Shown: piece by piece, positions 23,177 through 31,483 of the stretch
How the letters are laid out: each line of letters starts with the position of its first letter
Position numbering within the stretch: position 1 is the first letter of the stretch
IMG/VR virus record: IMGVR_UViG_3300031673_016563
Span: 1 to 56,051 of that record
Reading direction: 5' to 3' (one strand)
Source: a virus
DNA: 56,051 nt
Notes under the pieces: model-generated
Seen by the model: the letters and a program-made list of their open reading frames with translations, nothing else
Database searches by the model: none
Told to the model about the DNA's origin: nothing
Made by a program: the position numbers and the translations under genes

Positions 23177-24082
23177 ATGGGAGATCCTAAAAGATCTATT
23201 TCTCGGTTCGATAGCAAAGGAGCTGTCACAAGTAATGCAGTAACTATTAAATCTATTCCTAAGATGGGGAAGAAAGATGAATCTTTTGATGCTTTACTTG
23301 CGGAACAATCTAAAGCAGCCTCATTAAAGACTGATAAATTATTAAAGAAAGTTAAATCAAAACCTACTCCAAAACCTACTCCAAAACCTACTCCAAAACC
23401 TACTCCAAAACCTACTCCAAAACCTGAGGGGGAAATCATTGAATCAATGGATGATATAGATCTATCTTTCTTAGGTTTGGATTCCTCATCGGAAAAAGAA
23501 TATGATATGGAATCCGCTATTCTCAAGGAGGAGGTGGATAATATAGTAAAAAATCCATCTAAACTTGAGTCTTCTGATGAGAACGTAATTTCAGAGGCCA
23601 TTAAACCTTCGGAGCCATATGTGAAACAATATTATTATAATGAACCTAATCAAGAGAATTTCGAGTTAAAGGTTGCACCACTCAAAGATATTTGTATAAC
23701 TCTACCTTCAGGGGGTAGGCGAAATGCAAATGTTCAGATCTTTCATTTATTTAAGGAATCATCATTATGGAGGGAGGTTCTAAATCAAATTAAGAAATCC
23801 GGAGGCGAAGTACGTTGGATATATAAAGATTCTTTGTTAAGTAAGATTTTTATTCATGCCTTAGAGGATATATATGCTTGTGATAATTCGGCTTATATGG
23901 AATGTCTTCCATATTTACATGTTATAAAGAAAAATAAAAAATATGTGATAGTCTTGGCCTCAATTATTTTTCTTTATTTAGGTATACCTTGTTATGTAGT
24001 ATGTGAGGTATCTGATTTCAATCGGGGAAACATAGAGGATATATTTTTGGTAGGGGTGGATATAATAGAGGCCATAGAATAA
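23177..24082 (+). CDS. Hypothetical protein with a Thr-Pro-Lys-Pro repeat linker
   Basis: 301 residues in three parts: a basic N-terminus, a linker of five or six T-P-K-P units (about residues 63-84, coded by 12-bp direct repeats), and a C-terminal domain starting about 165 with PSGGRRNANVQIFHLF. A hydrophobic stretch (KYVIVLASIIFLYLGIPCYVV, about 254-274) could be a buried strand pair or membrane span. The repeat number may be variable. Function unknown. Confidence 0.5.
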   Translation: MGDPKRSISRFDSKGAVTSNAVTIKSIPKMGKKDESFDALLAEQSKAASLKTDKLLKKVKSKPTPKPTPKPTPKPTPKPTPKPEGEIIESMDDIDLSFLGLDSSSEKEYDMESAILKEEVDNIVKNPSKLESSDENVISEAIKPSEPYVKQYYYNEPNQENFELKVAPLKDICITLPSGGRRNANVQIFHLFKESSLWREVLNQIKKSGGEVRWIYKDSLLSKIFIHALEDIYACDNSAYMECLPYLHVIKKNKKYVIVLASIIFLYLGIPCYVVCEVSDFNRGNIEDIFLVGVDIIEAIE

Positions 24083-24100
24083 TTAAGGATACGAGGAGTT

Positions 24101-24334
24101 ATGAAGATTATATTTGGTAAAAAGGCGAATTATCCAACTTTTCATTTATTGAAATTGGATTTGGAGCCTAAAGGTTTAAGGAAAAACTTTGATTATTTGT
24201 ATTATGATTTGCAGACAAAAGAAGGATATGAAGAATTTAAATCTAGGGGTTTTACTGATTTAGAGTACCAAGATTTTTTAGTTAATATAAAAGATTTTGA
24301 ATCAAAATTACCAATAATTTTAGAGGAGTATTAA
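24101..24334 (+). CDS. Small hypothetical protein (77 aa)
   Basis: Starts after CGAGGAG, ends two bases before repeat-family member E. Tyr/Phe-rich, soluble. Not recognised. Confidence 0.5.
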   Translation: MKIIFGKKANYPTFHLLKLDLEPKGLRKNFDYLYYDLQTKEGYEEFKSRGFTDLEYQDFLVNIKDFESKLPIILEEY

Positions 24335-24336
24335 TC

Positions 24337-24696
24337 ATGACAAATAGAGAAAAAATATTTACGCAATTGAGATTCAGTTTAAGATTACAAAAAAATGTCC
24401 ACGATAGTATTATAGGATTACACCCTAATATTTACGGTGATTTCCAAGACATTAGGGGGACCATATCATCAGAATTATCGGGAGATATAACAGAATTATC
24501 AGGAGATATAACAGGTATTAAGGGGATTATATGTCCAGAATTATCTGGAACCATATCATCGGAATTATCAGGAGATATAACAGAATTATATGGTGATGTA
24601 TCAGGATTATATGGAAACATATCAGGATTATCAGGAGATATAACAGGTATTGAGGGTAACATAGAAGACATAATAAAAATTTTAAAGGAGGATTAA
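24337..24696 (+). CDS. Solenoid-like repeat protein, family member E
   Basis: A 119-residue, more divergent member of the family: leader MTNREKIFTQL, VHDSIIGL, YGDFQDIRG, about ten repeats (S-G-D-I-T-E-L, S-G-T-I-S-S-E-L) and the cap SGDITGIEG with helix NIEDIIKILKED. It lies 11 kb from the others, before the polymerase fragments. One copy of the cap-like SGDITGIKG also occurs inside the repeat, so the cap can act as a repeat unit. Ribosome site GAGGAG. Confidence 0.6.
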   Translation: MTNREKIFTQLRFSLRLQKNVHDSIIGLHPNIYGDFQDIRGTISSELSGDITELSGDITGIKGIICPELSGTISSELSGDITELYGDVSGLYGNISGLSGDITGIEGNIEDIIKILKED

Positions 24697-24698
24697 TC

Positions 24699-25124
24699 AT
24701 GATGGATAATTTTAAAAAAAGTGTAATGTTAACACCGGATGCTATATTTGATAATCTTATGGGGAATATGAGTTTAGATGATATGCAGAGGGTATTTAGA
24801 GATTATGATAAATTATCAAATATCTCAACAAAAGAAATATTTGATAACGGAGGCAAGTATTCTGTTGTAGACATCCCGAATTCATTATTTGAATTTATGA
24901 TGAACAAGCTTTTAATTTCAGAGGGGCAGATAAAGTTGGCCTCTCATATGCATGTATTCAATAAAACTATGGAGGTGGTATTGTGTCTTCCTATTAGCCA
25001 ATATAACAAGAATATCTATGAGTATCGGATTATATTGTCAAATAATAAAGCAAGGTTGCTAAATCAAATAAATCAAATAGCGGATGAGCTGAAATTATTG
25101 TCGGATATAGAGTTGGGAGAATAA
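24699..25124 (+). CDS. Hypothetical protein (141 aa)
   Basis: Starts two bases after member E with AAAGGAGG upstream. Helical with a conserved-looking middle (LFEFMMNKLLISEGQIKLASHMH). It ends four bases before the polymerase exonuclease fragment. Not recognised. Confidence 0.5.
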   Translation: MMDNFKKSVMLTPDAIFDNLMGNMSLDDMQRVFRDYDKLSNISTKEIFDNGGKYSVVDIPNSLFEFMMNKLLISEGQIKLASHMHVFNKTMEVVLCLPISQYNKNIYEYRIILSNNKARLLNQINQIADELKLLSDIELGE

Positions 25125-25128
25125 TTAA

Positions 25129-25995
25129 ATGATAAATTTGAGTAGTATAAATAAAAGTTTGATAACCTCAAAGAATGATTTTAATTCATGGGCCGAGGAA
25201 ATCTTGGAATTAAGTAAAGTTCAAGGAGGATCTACTCTAGGGTTTGATCTTGAGACTAATGGTAAGATTTTTCCGGATACTGAGTTGGTGGGATTTTCCT
25301 TATATAATAGAACTCTATCTAAAGCTTGTTATGTGCCCATACATCATATAGAGACAACTATATCATATAATGTTTTTTTAAGTGATATAAAATCCAGCCT
25401 CCAATTATTATTTGATACTTCCTTAATTACGGTGCATAATGGGGTATATGATTTCTTGTTAATGAATAAATTAGGGTACAAGTTCAATAAGGTATTCTGT
25501 ACCTATACATTAGCGAATATGCTCCAGTTCATTAATCTGGGTTTGAAGGAGCTTTCTTTGGAGTTTGGGTTGATCAAGTATAATGAGGTTATGACATATC
25601 TAAAATTAATGGGTCTATTGGGATTTCCGGAAGATCATTATGATTTCTCGGATATTGATATCACTTCAAGTAAAGAAGCATTTGATTACGCGGTCAATGA
25701 TTCAATATTTGTGGTTCATTTGGCGGAGATTTTGTTCAACAAATATTATGAGTTGATTGGCAATGGAAATTTAGTACGATTCAATCTAGACTCCCAGTTC
25801 AATACCATGCTGCTATTAGCTGAAACATCTACTTCAAAAGGATATTATGTAGATAAGAATTATCTGGATGTTTTCATAAAGCAATTTGGCACGGAACTTG
25901 AATCAAAAGAGAAAGAGCTCATGGACAAAGTTAGAACTTTTATGGGGTGGGCAGTTTCGGAGGATAACATGAAATCAATCTCAGCGGGGGTATGA
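25129..25995 (+). CDS. polA: Family A DNA polymerase, fragment 1 of 3 (3'-5' exonuclease)
   Basis: 288 residues carrying a complete DnaQ-type proofreading domain: Exo I FDLE (Asp40, Glu42), Exo II H-N-G-V-Y-D (Asp108) and Exo III Y-A-V-N-D (Tyr187, Asp191). After it comes the start of the polymerase thumb (NLDSQFNTMLLLAETSTSKGYYVD, matching the Pol I M-x-x-x-G segment). The chain stops just before the conserved F-N-x-x-S region, which begins the next gene. Proofreading residues are intact, so this chain may be an active exonuclease. Its TGA overlaps the next ATG by four bases. Confidence 0.85.
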   Translation: MINLSSINKSLITSKNDFNSWAEEILELSKVQGGSTLGFDLETNGKIFPDTELVGFSLYNRTLSKACYVPIHHIETTISYNVFLSDIKSSLQLLFDTSLITVHNGVYDFLLMNKLGYKFNKVFCTYTLANMLQFINLGLKELSLEFGLIKYNEVMTYLKLMGLLGFPEDHYDFSDIDITSSKEAFDYAVNDSIFVVHLAEILFNKYYELIGNGNLVRFNLDSQFNTMLLLAETSTSKGYYVDKNYLDVFIKQFGTELESKEKELMDKVRTFMGWAVSEDNMKSISAGV

Positions 25996-26525
25996 TTATG
26001 GCCAAGAAAACTTTAGCTGATTTGAAGGATGCATTTAAGGAGGAGCCTCTAAAGAATGTTAAGATAGATGAGGTTAAGAAGAAAGTACCTAAATGGAACA
26101 TGGATTCAAGGAATTTAATGATCAACTTATTCTTCAATGTTCTGAAGGAGAAACATAGAACGGCTGCGGATAAGTTGCCGAGTATAAATGCTGATGCTTT
26201 GGATAAAATGAGAAATCCAATAGCTCAAGAGGTCATTAAATTTCGTTCGGATACAAACTTATTAAATAGCTTTAAGAATGTGGGTTCCTATGTCCATTCT
26301 AATAGAAAATATGGGTATTCGGATGAATGGGATAGAGCTAATATAAAATATAATATGGTGGGGTTTGACAATGTTGAGCGAATTTATCCAGTGGCTAAAG
26401 AGAGTATTCCTCTAAGTGCTAATAAGAAGGTTAGGAAGGCTTTTGTAATTCCAAGAAGCCATTTGATTTTTGAGGATCATCTAAAGGATGATATACGAAA
26501 AATTTTAGACAATTTGAAGGAGTAG
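25992..26525 (+). CDS. polA: Family A DNA polymerase, fragment 2 of 3 (thumb and fingers start)
   Basis: 177 residues filling the gap between the exonuclease and palm fragments: the thumb-type WNMDSRNLMINLFFNVL (Pol I: F-N-x-x-S-x-x-Q-L), LPSINADALDKM, then SNRKYGYSDEWDRANIKYNM, which sits where Pol I has its template contacts and T-G-R-L. No catalytic residue is in this piece. A charged N-terminal extension of about 30 residues has no counterpart in normal Pol I. It overlaps fragment 1 by four bases. Identity is inferred from order, size and weak motif matches, so less sure than its neighbours. Confidence 0.7.
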   Translation: MIMAKKTLADLKDAFKEEPLKNVKIDEVKKKVPKWNMDSRNLMINLFFNVLKEKHRTAADKLPSINADALDKMRNPIAQEVIKFRSDTNLLNSFKNVGSYVHSNRKYGYSDEWDRANIKYNMVGFDNVERIYPVAKESIPLSANKKVRKAFVIPRSHLIFEDHLKDDIRKILDNLKE

Positions 26526-26529
26526 TATT

Positions 26530-26721
26530 ATGGATAAGAAATGTAGATTTTGTGGGGAAAAGGCTAATGTTTCAGGGTTATGTGATGATTGTCATGATTG
26601 CATTAGACATTTAGAAGAGATTATAAATGTTAACCCTAGAGAGGCTATCAAATATTTAGAGGTGAAACTAGCCTATGCTAAGAGAATGCGAGCTAATAGA
26701 TATATGTCAAAGGAGGTGTAA
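26530..26721 (+). CDS. Zinc-ribbon mini-protein between polymerase fragments
   Basis: 63 residues: C-R-F-C-G at 5-9 and C-D-D-C-H at about 18-22, followed by a long helix. Two C-x2-C pairs suggest one zinc site. It lies four bases after fragment 2 and three before fragment 3, in the middle of the split polymerase; it could tether the chains, but this is inference. Confidence 0.6.
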   Translation: MDKKCRFCGEKANVSGLCDDCHDCIRHLEEIINVNPREAIKYLEVKLAYAKRMRANRYMSKEV

Positions 26722-26724
26722 ATT

Positions 26725-27549
26725 ATGGGGGAGGATAGAAAAACATATCCTACTAAGATTTGGCTTTCTTTTGATTGGAAGCAAGCTGAAATGTATTTCT
26801 TATGTTTATTTAGTAAGGATAGTGTATTGAAACAGGCCTTATATTCTCAGGATTTTCATAGCTATGTTGCAAGTTTGCTGGATAACATTTCTATTGAGGA
26901 TGTAAATCCAACTAATCGGGAGATAGCTAAGGCGATAAGTTTTAATTTGATATATTCGGGATTTAATGCCAAGATCACTATGGCAAATATCCTGAAGAAG
27001 AGACCTGATTTGAATGAGGATCAGGTCTCAGATATGCTAGATAAATATCAGAGCACCTTCTTCTGTTTGTTTAATTGGGTTAAGAAATCGGTTCTGGATT
27101 GGAGGGATAATGCGGGGTATATGACATATTTCATGGGGGCTAAAAAATTTATACCTATCCCAAAATATGTCACTGCGGATTGTGATCCTGATAAATTATT
27201 ATACACTAAGCAAGGCCGTTTGTGTATAAATACTTTTGGTCAAAATTCTGTGGGGCTTCTATTAAAGTCGGTATGCTCAAAAATTTTTAGTAATGCTTTA
27301 TTAAGGGAAAAGACAACTCAATATATTCCTTTGTTTGACTCCCTTAGTTTTTTGGCTGATACTGAAAACTTAGATTATATTCTGAGAGCTGTGGATGAGT
27401 ATGCTACTCCAATTATAACACATGATGGTTTTGAGATTAGTATGAAGGTGGATTGGTCCATATCGGATAAATCCTGGGGGGATCTAAAGAAATTTGAGTA
27501 TGTCAACGAGTGTAAAAATAAATTATATTATCAATGGGATATCGTATGA
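26725..27549 (+). CDS. polA: Family A DNA polymerase, fragment 3 of 3 (palm and fingers)
   Basis: 274 residues with the three polymerase motifs: A (LSFDWKQAEM, Asp17), B (REIAKAISFNLIYSG, Arg65, Lys69, Phe73, Tyr77) and C (PLFDSLSF, Asp205). Both metal-binding Asp are kept. Motif C normally reads H-D-E; here it is F-D-S, a divergent form. This chain has the catalytic centre but lacks thumb and proofreading, which are in the two preceding genes. Phe73 corresponds to the sugar-discriminating Phe of Pol I. Ribosome site AGGAGG at 26711-26716. There is no intein-like end on any fragment. Confidence 0.87.
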   Translation: MGEDRKTYPTKIWLSFDWKQAEMYFLCLFSKDSVLKQALYSQDFHSYVASLLDNISIEDVNPTNREIAKAISFNLIYSGFNAKITMANILKKRPDLNEDQVSDMLDKYQSTFFCLFNWVKKSVLDWRDNAGYMTYFMGAKKFIPIPKYVTADCDPDKLLYTKQGRLCINTFGQNSVGLLLKSVCSKIFSNALLREKTTQYIPLFDSLSFLADTENLDYILRAVDEYATPIITHDGFEISMKVDWSISDKSWGDLKKFEYVNECKNKLYYQWDIV

Positions 27550-27812
27550 ATAGATTATTGAATTTTAAGCAAAAAGAGGATAAGAGGTACACTCCTTCTG
27601 AGAATAGTCAGGGGGATAAGATTGTTAAAGTAAAGAATTTGCTTAAAGGGTTAGGGGTTGAGTATAGAATATGCAATCCTAATCATATTAAAGTTGGAAG
27701 AGTAAATTATTATGTATCTACAGGTACCTGCTATATCGATGGGGAATTGAAATCATTGTCAGGTAGGGGATTGGATGTTTTTAAACGAGCTTTAAATCAG
27801 TATAAAGATTAA
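27546..27812 (+). CDS. Small hypothetical protein (88 aa) after the polymerase
   Basis: The ATG at 27546 overlaps the palm-fragment stop by four bases; an in-frame ATG at 27534 lies inside the previous gene and is less likely. The second half (KVKNLLKGLGVEYRICNPNHIKVGRVNYYVSTGTCYIDG) resembles a small strand-rich fold. No motif recognised. Confidence 0.5.
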   Translation: MNRLLNFKQKEDKRYTPSENSQGDKIVKVKNLLKGLGVEYRICNPNHIKVGRVNYYVSTGTCYIDGELKSLSGRGLDVFKRALNQYKD

Positions 27813-27825
27813 AAAAGGAGAATTG

Positions 27826-28164
27826 ATGTTCGAAAATATCAATGTTATGGACGCTAAAGAATTTCGGGAGAAAGGGTATCTCCAAGAATTGAATAGGAGA
27901 TTTCTACACCCCTTAGGTTTAGCTCTAGAGATAAGTATTGAGGAGGATGGCACGGAGTCATTAGGAAGAATTTGGGATTATCGAGGAGATCCTGAAGGAA
28001 TTTCCTATGATATAGCCAATCCCCAATATTCTAACGAGGAGCAGGTTGAAAAATTTCAGAAGAGTTTTGATTTTATTGAGGGGGAGATTAAATTTCGTAA
28101 GATGAAAAGAATAGATGGGGTAGGATTTTGGGTGGAACCTATTCCGGGGAGGATCAAATCATGA
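27826..28164 (+). CDS. Phage small protein, tandem paralogue 1
   Basis: 112 residues. Contains F-R-E-K-G-Y-L-Q-E-L-N-R-R-F-L-H-P-L-G-L-A-L followed by EEDG and WDYRGDPEGI, a pattern seen in a family of small phage proteins of unknown role. The next gene has the same order. Start ATG at 27826 fits AAGGAG with five-base spacing; a TTG three bases earlier is possible. Confidence 0.6.
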   Translation: MFENINVMDAKEFREKGYLQELNRRFLHPLGLALEISIEEDGTESLGRIWDYRGDPEGISYDIANPQYSNEEQVEKFQKSFDFIEGEIKFRKMKRIDGVGFWVEPIPGRIKS

Positions 28165-28505
28165 GTAATAGTGTGTATAGTACTTTAGATTTTAACCGCA
28201 TAAAACCTTTAGATTTTTGTAAACGAGGGTATTTACAAGAAGCCAATAGAAGATTCTTTCATCCTTTAGGGTTATCTCTAGTTGTCATTACAAATGAGGA
28301 TGGGTCAGAGGGGGTATTTGATATAGTTGATAGAAGAGAAGATCCTAATGGTTGCGTCTTTGATTTTAAAGATGAGTCTCATTTTGATTCGGATAGGATA
28401 GAAGAGATTAAACATAAGGCTAAAATTTTTGAGGATGAGTGGGACGCTCGTTTAAAGAGTAGATTAGAGAATTTAGGCTTCACCAACGAACCTTTACCCG
28501 AATAA
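28161..28505 (+). CDS. Phage small protein, tandem paralogue 2
   Basis: 114 residues, clearly homologous to the preceding gene (F-C-K-R-G-Y-L-Q-E-A-N-R-R-F-F-H-P-L-G-L, NEDG, D-R-R-E-D-P-N-G). ATG at 28161 overlaps the previous stop by four bases and has GGGAGGA upstream; a longer frame from 28128 is unlikely. Tandem duplicates often diverge in partner specificity. Confidence 0.6.
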   Translation: MSNSVYSTLDFNRIKPLDFCKRGYLQEANRRFFHPLGLSLVVITNEDGSEGVFDIVDRREDPNGCVFDFKDESHFDSDRIEEIKHKAKIFEDEWDARLKSRLENLGFTNEPLPE

Positions 28506-28524
28506 TTAAGGATAGGACAATATT

Positions 28525-29220
28525 ATGATATTAAATTTTAATTGTTATATTGTGTTAGGGGTGGAGAATAATGCAAGTAAGAAGGATATCAAAAAGGCCT
28601 ATCGAGCTATGAGTAAAAAATATCATCCTGATAATTCCGATACGGGGGATATAGATAAATTCAAAAATATCAGTGTGGCTTACTCGATACTCAGTGACGA
28701 TAAGAAAAGAACTCTATATGATCTGGGTAAATGGTCCGAATTGGATGCTGAGAGTGAGATCGAATTGACGGAGGCGGAGCAGAATATAGTGGCCCTATTT
28801 TCAGAGGGTTTAGAGAAGATATATTATGATTTTGAGTATGATGAGGAGGATAATCCAGAACAGAATGCTTATGCATTCAAGTTGATCCAAAGAATTAAGG
28901 AGCAGGTGAATAAGGAAGTTATAGATTACGAGAGATCCATATATGATTTAGAGGAGTCCGTCAAATTAATCAAGAGCCTAAAACCATACATAAAGTATAA
29001 GAAGGATAATAGTAAATATAATTTGGTGGGTATGGCTATGGATCAGACAGTATCTAATAAGGAGCATGAAATAGAGGATATAAAAGATCAAATCAATTTG
29101 GCGGAGAATATGCTAAAGCTATTAGAAGATTTTGAAGTTTGTGATCCGAAATCCGACCTGTTAGGGCTTATAGATTGGGTACATGATAAAATGAAATCAA
29201 ATACCCCTTCGGAGAAATAA
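28525..29220 (+). CDS. J-domain protein (DnaJ-like co-chaperone)
   Basis: 231 residues. The first 70 are a J domain: CYIVLGV-x-x-x-A-S-x-x-D-I-K-K-A-Y-R, the essential HPD at 34-36, and [14 protein letters not shown] domains stimulate the ATPase of Hsp70 (DnaK). No Gly/Phe or zinc-binding domain follows; the rest is a long charged helix or coiled coil (120-230) likely to bind a phage-specific client, such as a replication or capsid protein. A phage J-domain protein would recruit host DnaK. Start ATG at 28525 follows AGGATAGGA. Confidence 0.8.
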   Translation: MILNFNCYIVLGVENNASKKDIKKAYRAMSKKYHPDNSDTGDIDKFKNISVAYSILSDDKKRTLYDLGKWSELDAESEIELTEAEQNIVALFSEGLEKIYYDFEYDEEDNPEQNAYAFKLIQRIKEQVNKEVIDYERSIYDLEESVKLIKSLKPYIKYKKDNSKYNLVGMAMDQTVSNKEHEIEDIKDQINLAENMLKLLEDFEVCDPKSDLLGLIDWVHDKMKSNTPSEK

Positions 29221-29223
29221 ATT

Positions 29224-29454
29224 ATGAATGGTAAAAATTATTTGTACCTAACTAATACGTTTTTTGAGGGGGATACACGAAGTCAAATTGATAATGTTTA
29301 TAGAGATCGAGAGGAGAAGCCTGAGAAAGTAGTAGAGTATAAGAGAGCTTTAAGATGCGGGGATTGTAGAATTGTATTTAAAGCTCTAACGAAGTATCAA
29401 ATCAATAAGATTGTTGAATTAGGGGTTATTGAATTAATAAATTATTTAGATTAG
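29224..29454 (+). CDS. Small hypothetical protein (76 aa)
   Basis: Starts three bases after the J-domain gene. One Cys pair (LRCGDCR) near residue 46. Weak ribosome site. Not recognised. Confidence 0.45.
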   Translation: MNGKNYLYLTNTFFEGDTRSQIDNVYRDREEKPEKVVEYKRALRCGDCRIVFKALTKYQINKIVELGVIELINYLD

Positions 29455-29467
29455 AGAGGATAGAATT

Positions 29468-30343
29468 ATGATAATTATCCATCATTATGACCTTGACGGG
29501 CAATGTGCTGCGGCAATAGTAAAATATAAGTACCCGGATGCCAAAACATATGAGATGACTTATGGGGATGAGATTCCCTGGGGAATTATAAAGAATAATG
29601 ACGTTTGTATAGTGGATTTCTCATTTGAATTGGAAGATATGAAAAGAGCGTTAGCGGAATCTCAATCCCTATATTGGATTGACCACCATATTGGGGCTAT
29701 AGACAAACTCAAAAGTATTGAGAATGATATATTAGGCATTAGAGACAAGGAAGAAAAATTTGCGGGGTGCGAATTAGCTTGGAAATATATCTTCCCTCAT
29801 GATCCGATGCCAAGGGTAGTCAGTTTATTAGGGAGATATGACACTCACGATTATATAGATGATACAATTTTACCTTTTCAATATGCAATGAGGACAAAGG
29901 ATACAGATCCCAGTGGTAATTTTGAATTTTGGGTGGATCTATTTACAGATATTGATGGAGATAGTGAGTTTGATTTTTTAAATGAGGAATCCTTAATTGA
30001 TTCAATCATCGAGGAGGGCGGGCCAATTGAGAAGTTTGTAGAGGGTAGAAATGCTAACTTTGTGCGAGATAATGCTGTATGTGTTAATTTGGAGGGATAT
30101 AAATTTTTAGCAGTCAACACATATTTAGACAATTCTAATGCGTTGGAGAAATTCTTTGATCCGAATAAATGGGATGCTATGATGGTATTTTATAGGAAAT
30201 CAGGTGGGTGGAGTGTGTCTTTGTATAACGGAGATGAGGATGCTGGAAAAGTTGATTGTGCTAAAATAGCTCAGAAATTTGGTGGGGGAGGCCATTTTTC
30301 AGCAAGCAATTTCTTCTGTGAGCGATTACCCTTTGAGGTATAG
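29468..30343 (+). CDS. DHH-family phosphoesterase
   Basis: 291 residues with the DHH arrangement: HHYDLDG (5-11), D-F-S near 56, WIDHH (about 73-77) and a C-terminal GGGGH (272-276) of the DHHA1 domain. The family includes nano-RNases, cyclic-dinucleotide hydrolases and RecJ-like nucleases. This size and GGGGH fit NrnA-like enzymes that degrade short RNAs or cyclic-dinucleotide products, but the substrate is not visible. In a phage, it could clear nucleotide scraps or host signals. Good ribosome site (AGAGGAT). Confidence 0.8.
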   Translation: MIIIHHYDLDGQCAAAIVKYKYPDAKTYEMTYGDEIPWGIIKNNDVCIVDFSFELEDMKRALAESQSLYWIDHHIGAIDKLKSIENDILGIRDKEEKFAGCELAWKYIFPHDPMPRVVSLLGRYDTHDYIDDTILPFQYAMRTKDTDPSGNFEFWVDLFTDIDGDSEFDFLNEESLIDSIIEEGGPIEKFVEGRNANFVRDNAVCVNLEGYKFLAVNTYLDNSNALEKFFDPNKWDAMMVFYRKSGGWSVSLYNGDEDAGKVDCAKIAQKFGGGGHFSASNFFCERLPFEV

Positions 30344-30348
30344 ATGAT

Positions 30349-30481
30349 ATGGAAGATTTAATATTACAAATAGGAGAGGAAATAGAATCCATTGAAGGAT
30401 ATGAGGGGTTATACTCTATTACATCTTTTGGTAGAGTATAATCTGAATAGACCTTTGAATGATTTGCCGGAGGGGATATAA
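30349..30481 (+). pseudogene. Relic of a NUMOD4-type HNH endonuclease gene
   Basis: A short frame reads MEDLILQIGEE, then IESIEGYEGLYSITSFGRV and TAA. I-E-G-Y-E-G-L-Y-x-I-x-x-F-G-R-V is the start of NUMOD4, the DNA-binding module of HNH homing-type nucleases. After a one-base frame change the next frame reads L-N-R-P-L-N-D-L-P-E-G-I, the expected S-L-N-R-x-L continuation, then TAA. The HNH domain is absent. The remaining stretch also holds the ribosome site of the next gene (GGAGGGG). Confidence 0.6.
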
Positions 30482-30484
30482 AAT

Positions 30485-31480
30485 ATGTTAATACACACTC
30501 ATAGTATGCTATCAAGTATTTTTCATAAATTATTACATAAGGATCATTTTGAGGGCACGTTGAAAAAACTGAACCCAACGTGCCTGGAGGGTATAGCCGG
30601 TATAGGTAAGATATACTATATTAAAGAATTCATACGAGATTGTTTGTGCTCTGAGTATAATCCTTTTCTAAACACGAGAGAGGATTATACTCAAGATTGT
30701 TCCTGTAAGGTGTGTAATTCCATATCTAATAATACTTTGGTGGATATGTTTGTTTTAGACAATAAGGAGGATATTGAAGCCATTAGAGGATATTTAGAGG
30801 TATTTGTTTATTCTTACCCGAAGGAATACAATTATAAATTTTTGATTGTGCCAGATTTGCATTTAATTTCTAATAGAAAAACGGATATTTTGTTAAAGAT
30901 ATTTGAGGAGTCCCCTAAATATTTGAAAATATTTGCAACGTGTTTGAATGCAAATAAGGCCCCTCAAACTTTAATGTCGAGGCTGAATATTATACATTGT
31001 AATCCCTTATCTAAGGATAATTTGAGATTCATCCTATCACTATCATCTACTACAGAAAATCAATTATCTAATCTGGATAAATATAATTTCAAAAGTCTAG
31101 ATCAAGTTATGGTATATAGTAAATATAGATTTGAGGATAAATTCAAATCTATATTTGTAGAGAGGGCTAATGCCTATACGATAACAAAAGAGGTAAAATA
31201 TTTGTTGGATATTTTAGATTCCGAGGATCAACTGGGAGAGGCATTGTTATTCTTCATGGAATATTATTTAGATAAGATATATGAATTCTGCGATCTTAAC
31301 AAGGATACTATCAAGGTACAATACTTTAAGCAGCATATTCAAGAAAAGGTGATACCTAAATTTGCTAAATGCTTCTTTGGGTATCTTGATTCTCCGAAGC
31401 AATATCGTATATCTAAGTCCAATCAATTATTCTTATTTCTAAATCTGATAAATATTGCACGATTAACTATTGAGGGGTAA
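30485..31480 (+). CDS. holB: Clamp-loader delta-prime-like subunit
   Basis: 331 residues with AAA+ layout but a degraded Walker A (LEGIAGIGKIYYIKEF: GxGK followed by Ile, not Thr/Ser), a Cys-rich segment (DCSCKVCNS, about 78-86) like the zinc module of clamp-loader subunits, FLIVPDLHLIS in the Walker B place and a LLKIFEESP helix. This is the signature of delta' (HolB), which does not hydrolyse ATP. The helical C-terminal domain is present. Location two genes before dnaX supports it. It would load the sliding clamp for the phage polymerase. Confidence 0.75.
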   Translation: MLIHTHSMLSSIFHKLLHKDHFEGTLKKLNPTCLEGIAGIGKIYYIKEFIRDCLCSEYNPFLNTREDYTQDCSCKVCNSISNNTLVDMFVLDNKEDIEAIRGYLEVFVYSYPKEYNYKFLIVPDLHLISNRKTDILLKIFEESPKYLKIFATCLNANKAPQTLMSRLNIIHCNPLSKDNLRFILSLSSTTENQLSNLDKYNFKSLDQVMVYSKYRFEDKFKSIFVERANAYTITKEVKYLLDILDSEDQLGEALLFFMEYYLDKIYEFCDLNKDTIKVQYFKQHIQEKVIPKFAKCFFGYLDSPKQYRISKSNQLFLFLNLINIARLTIEG

Positions 31481-31483
31481 AGG

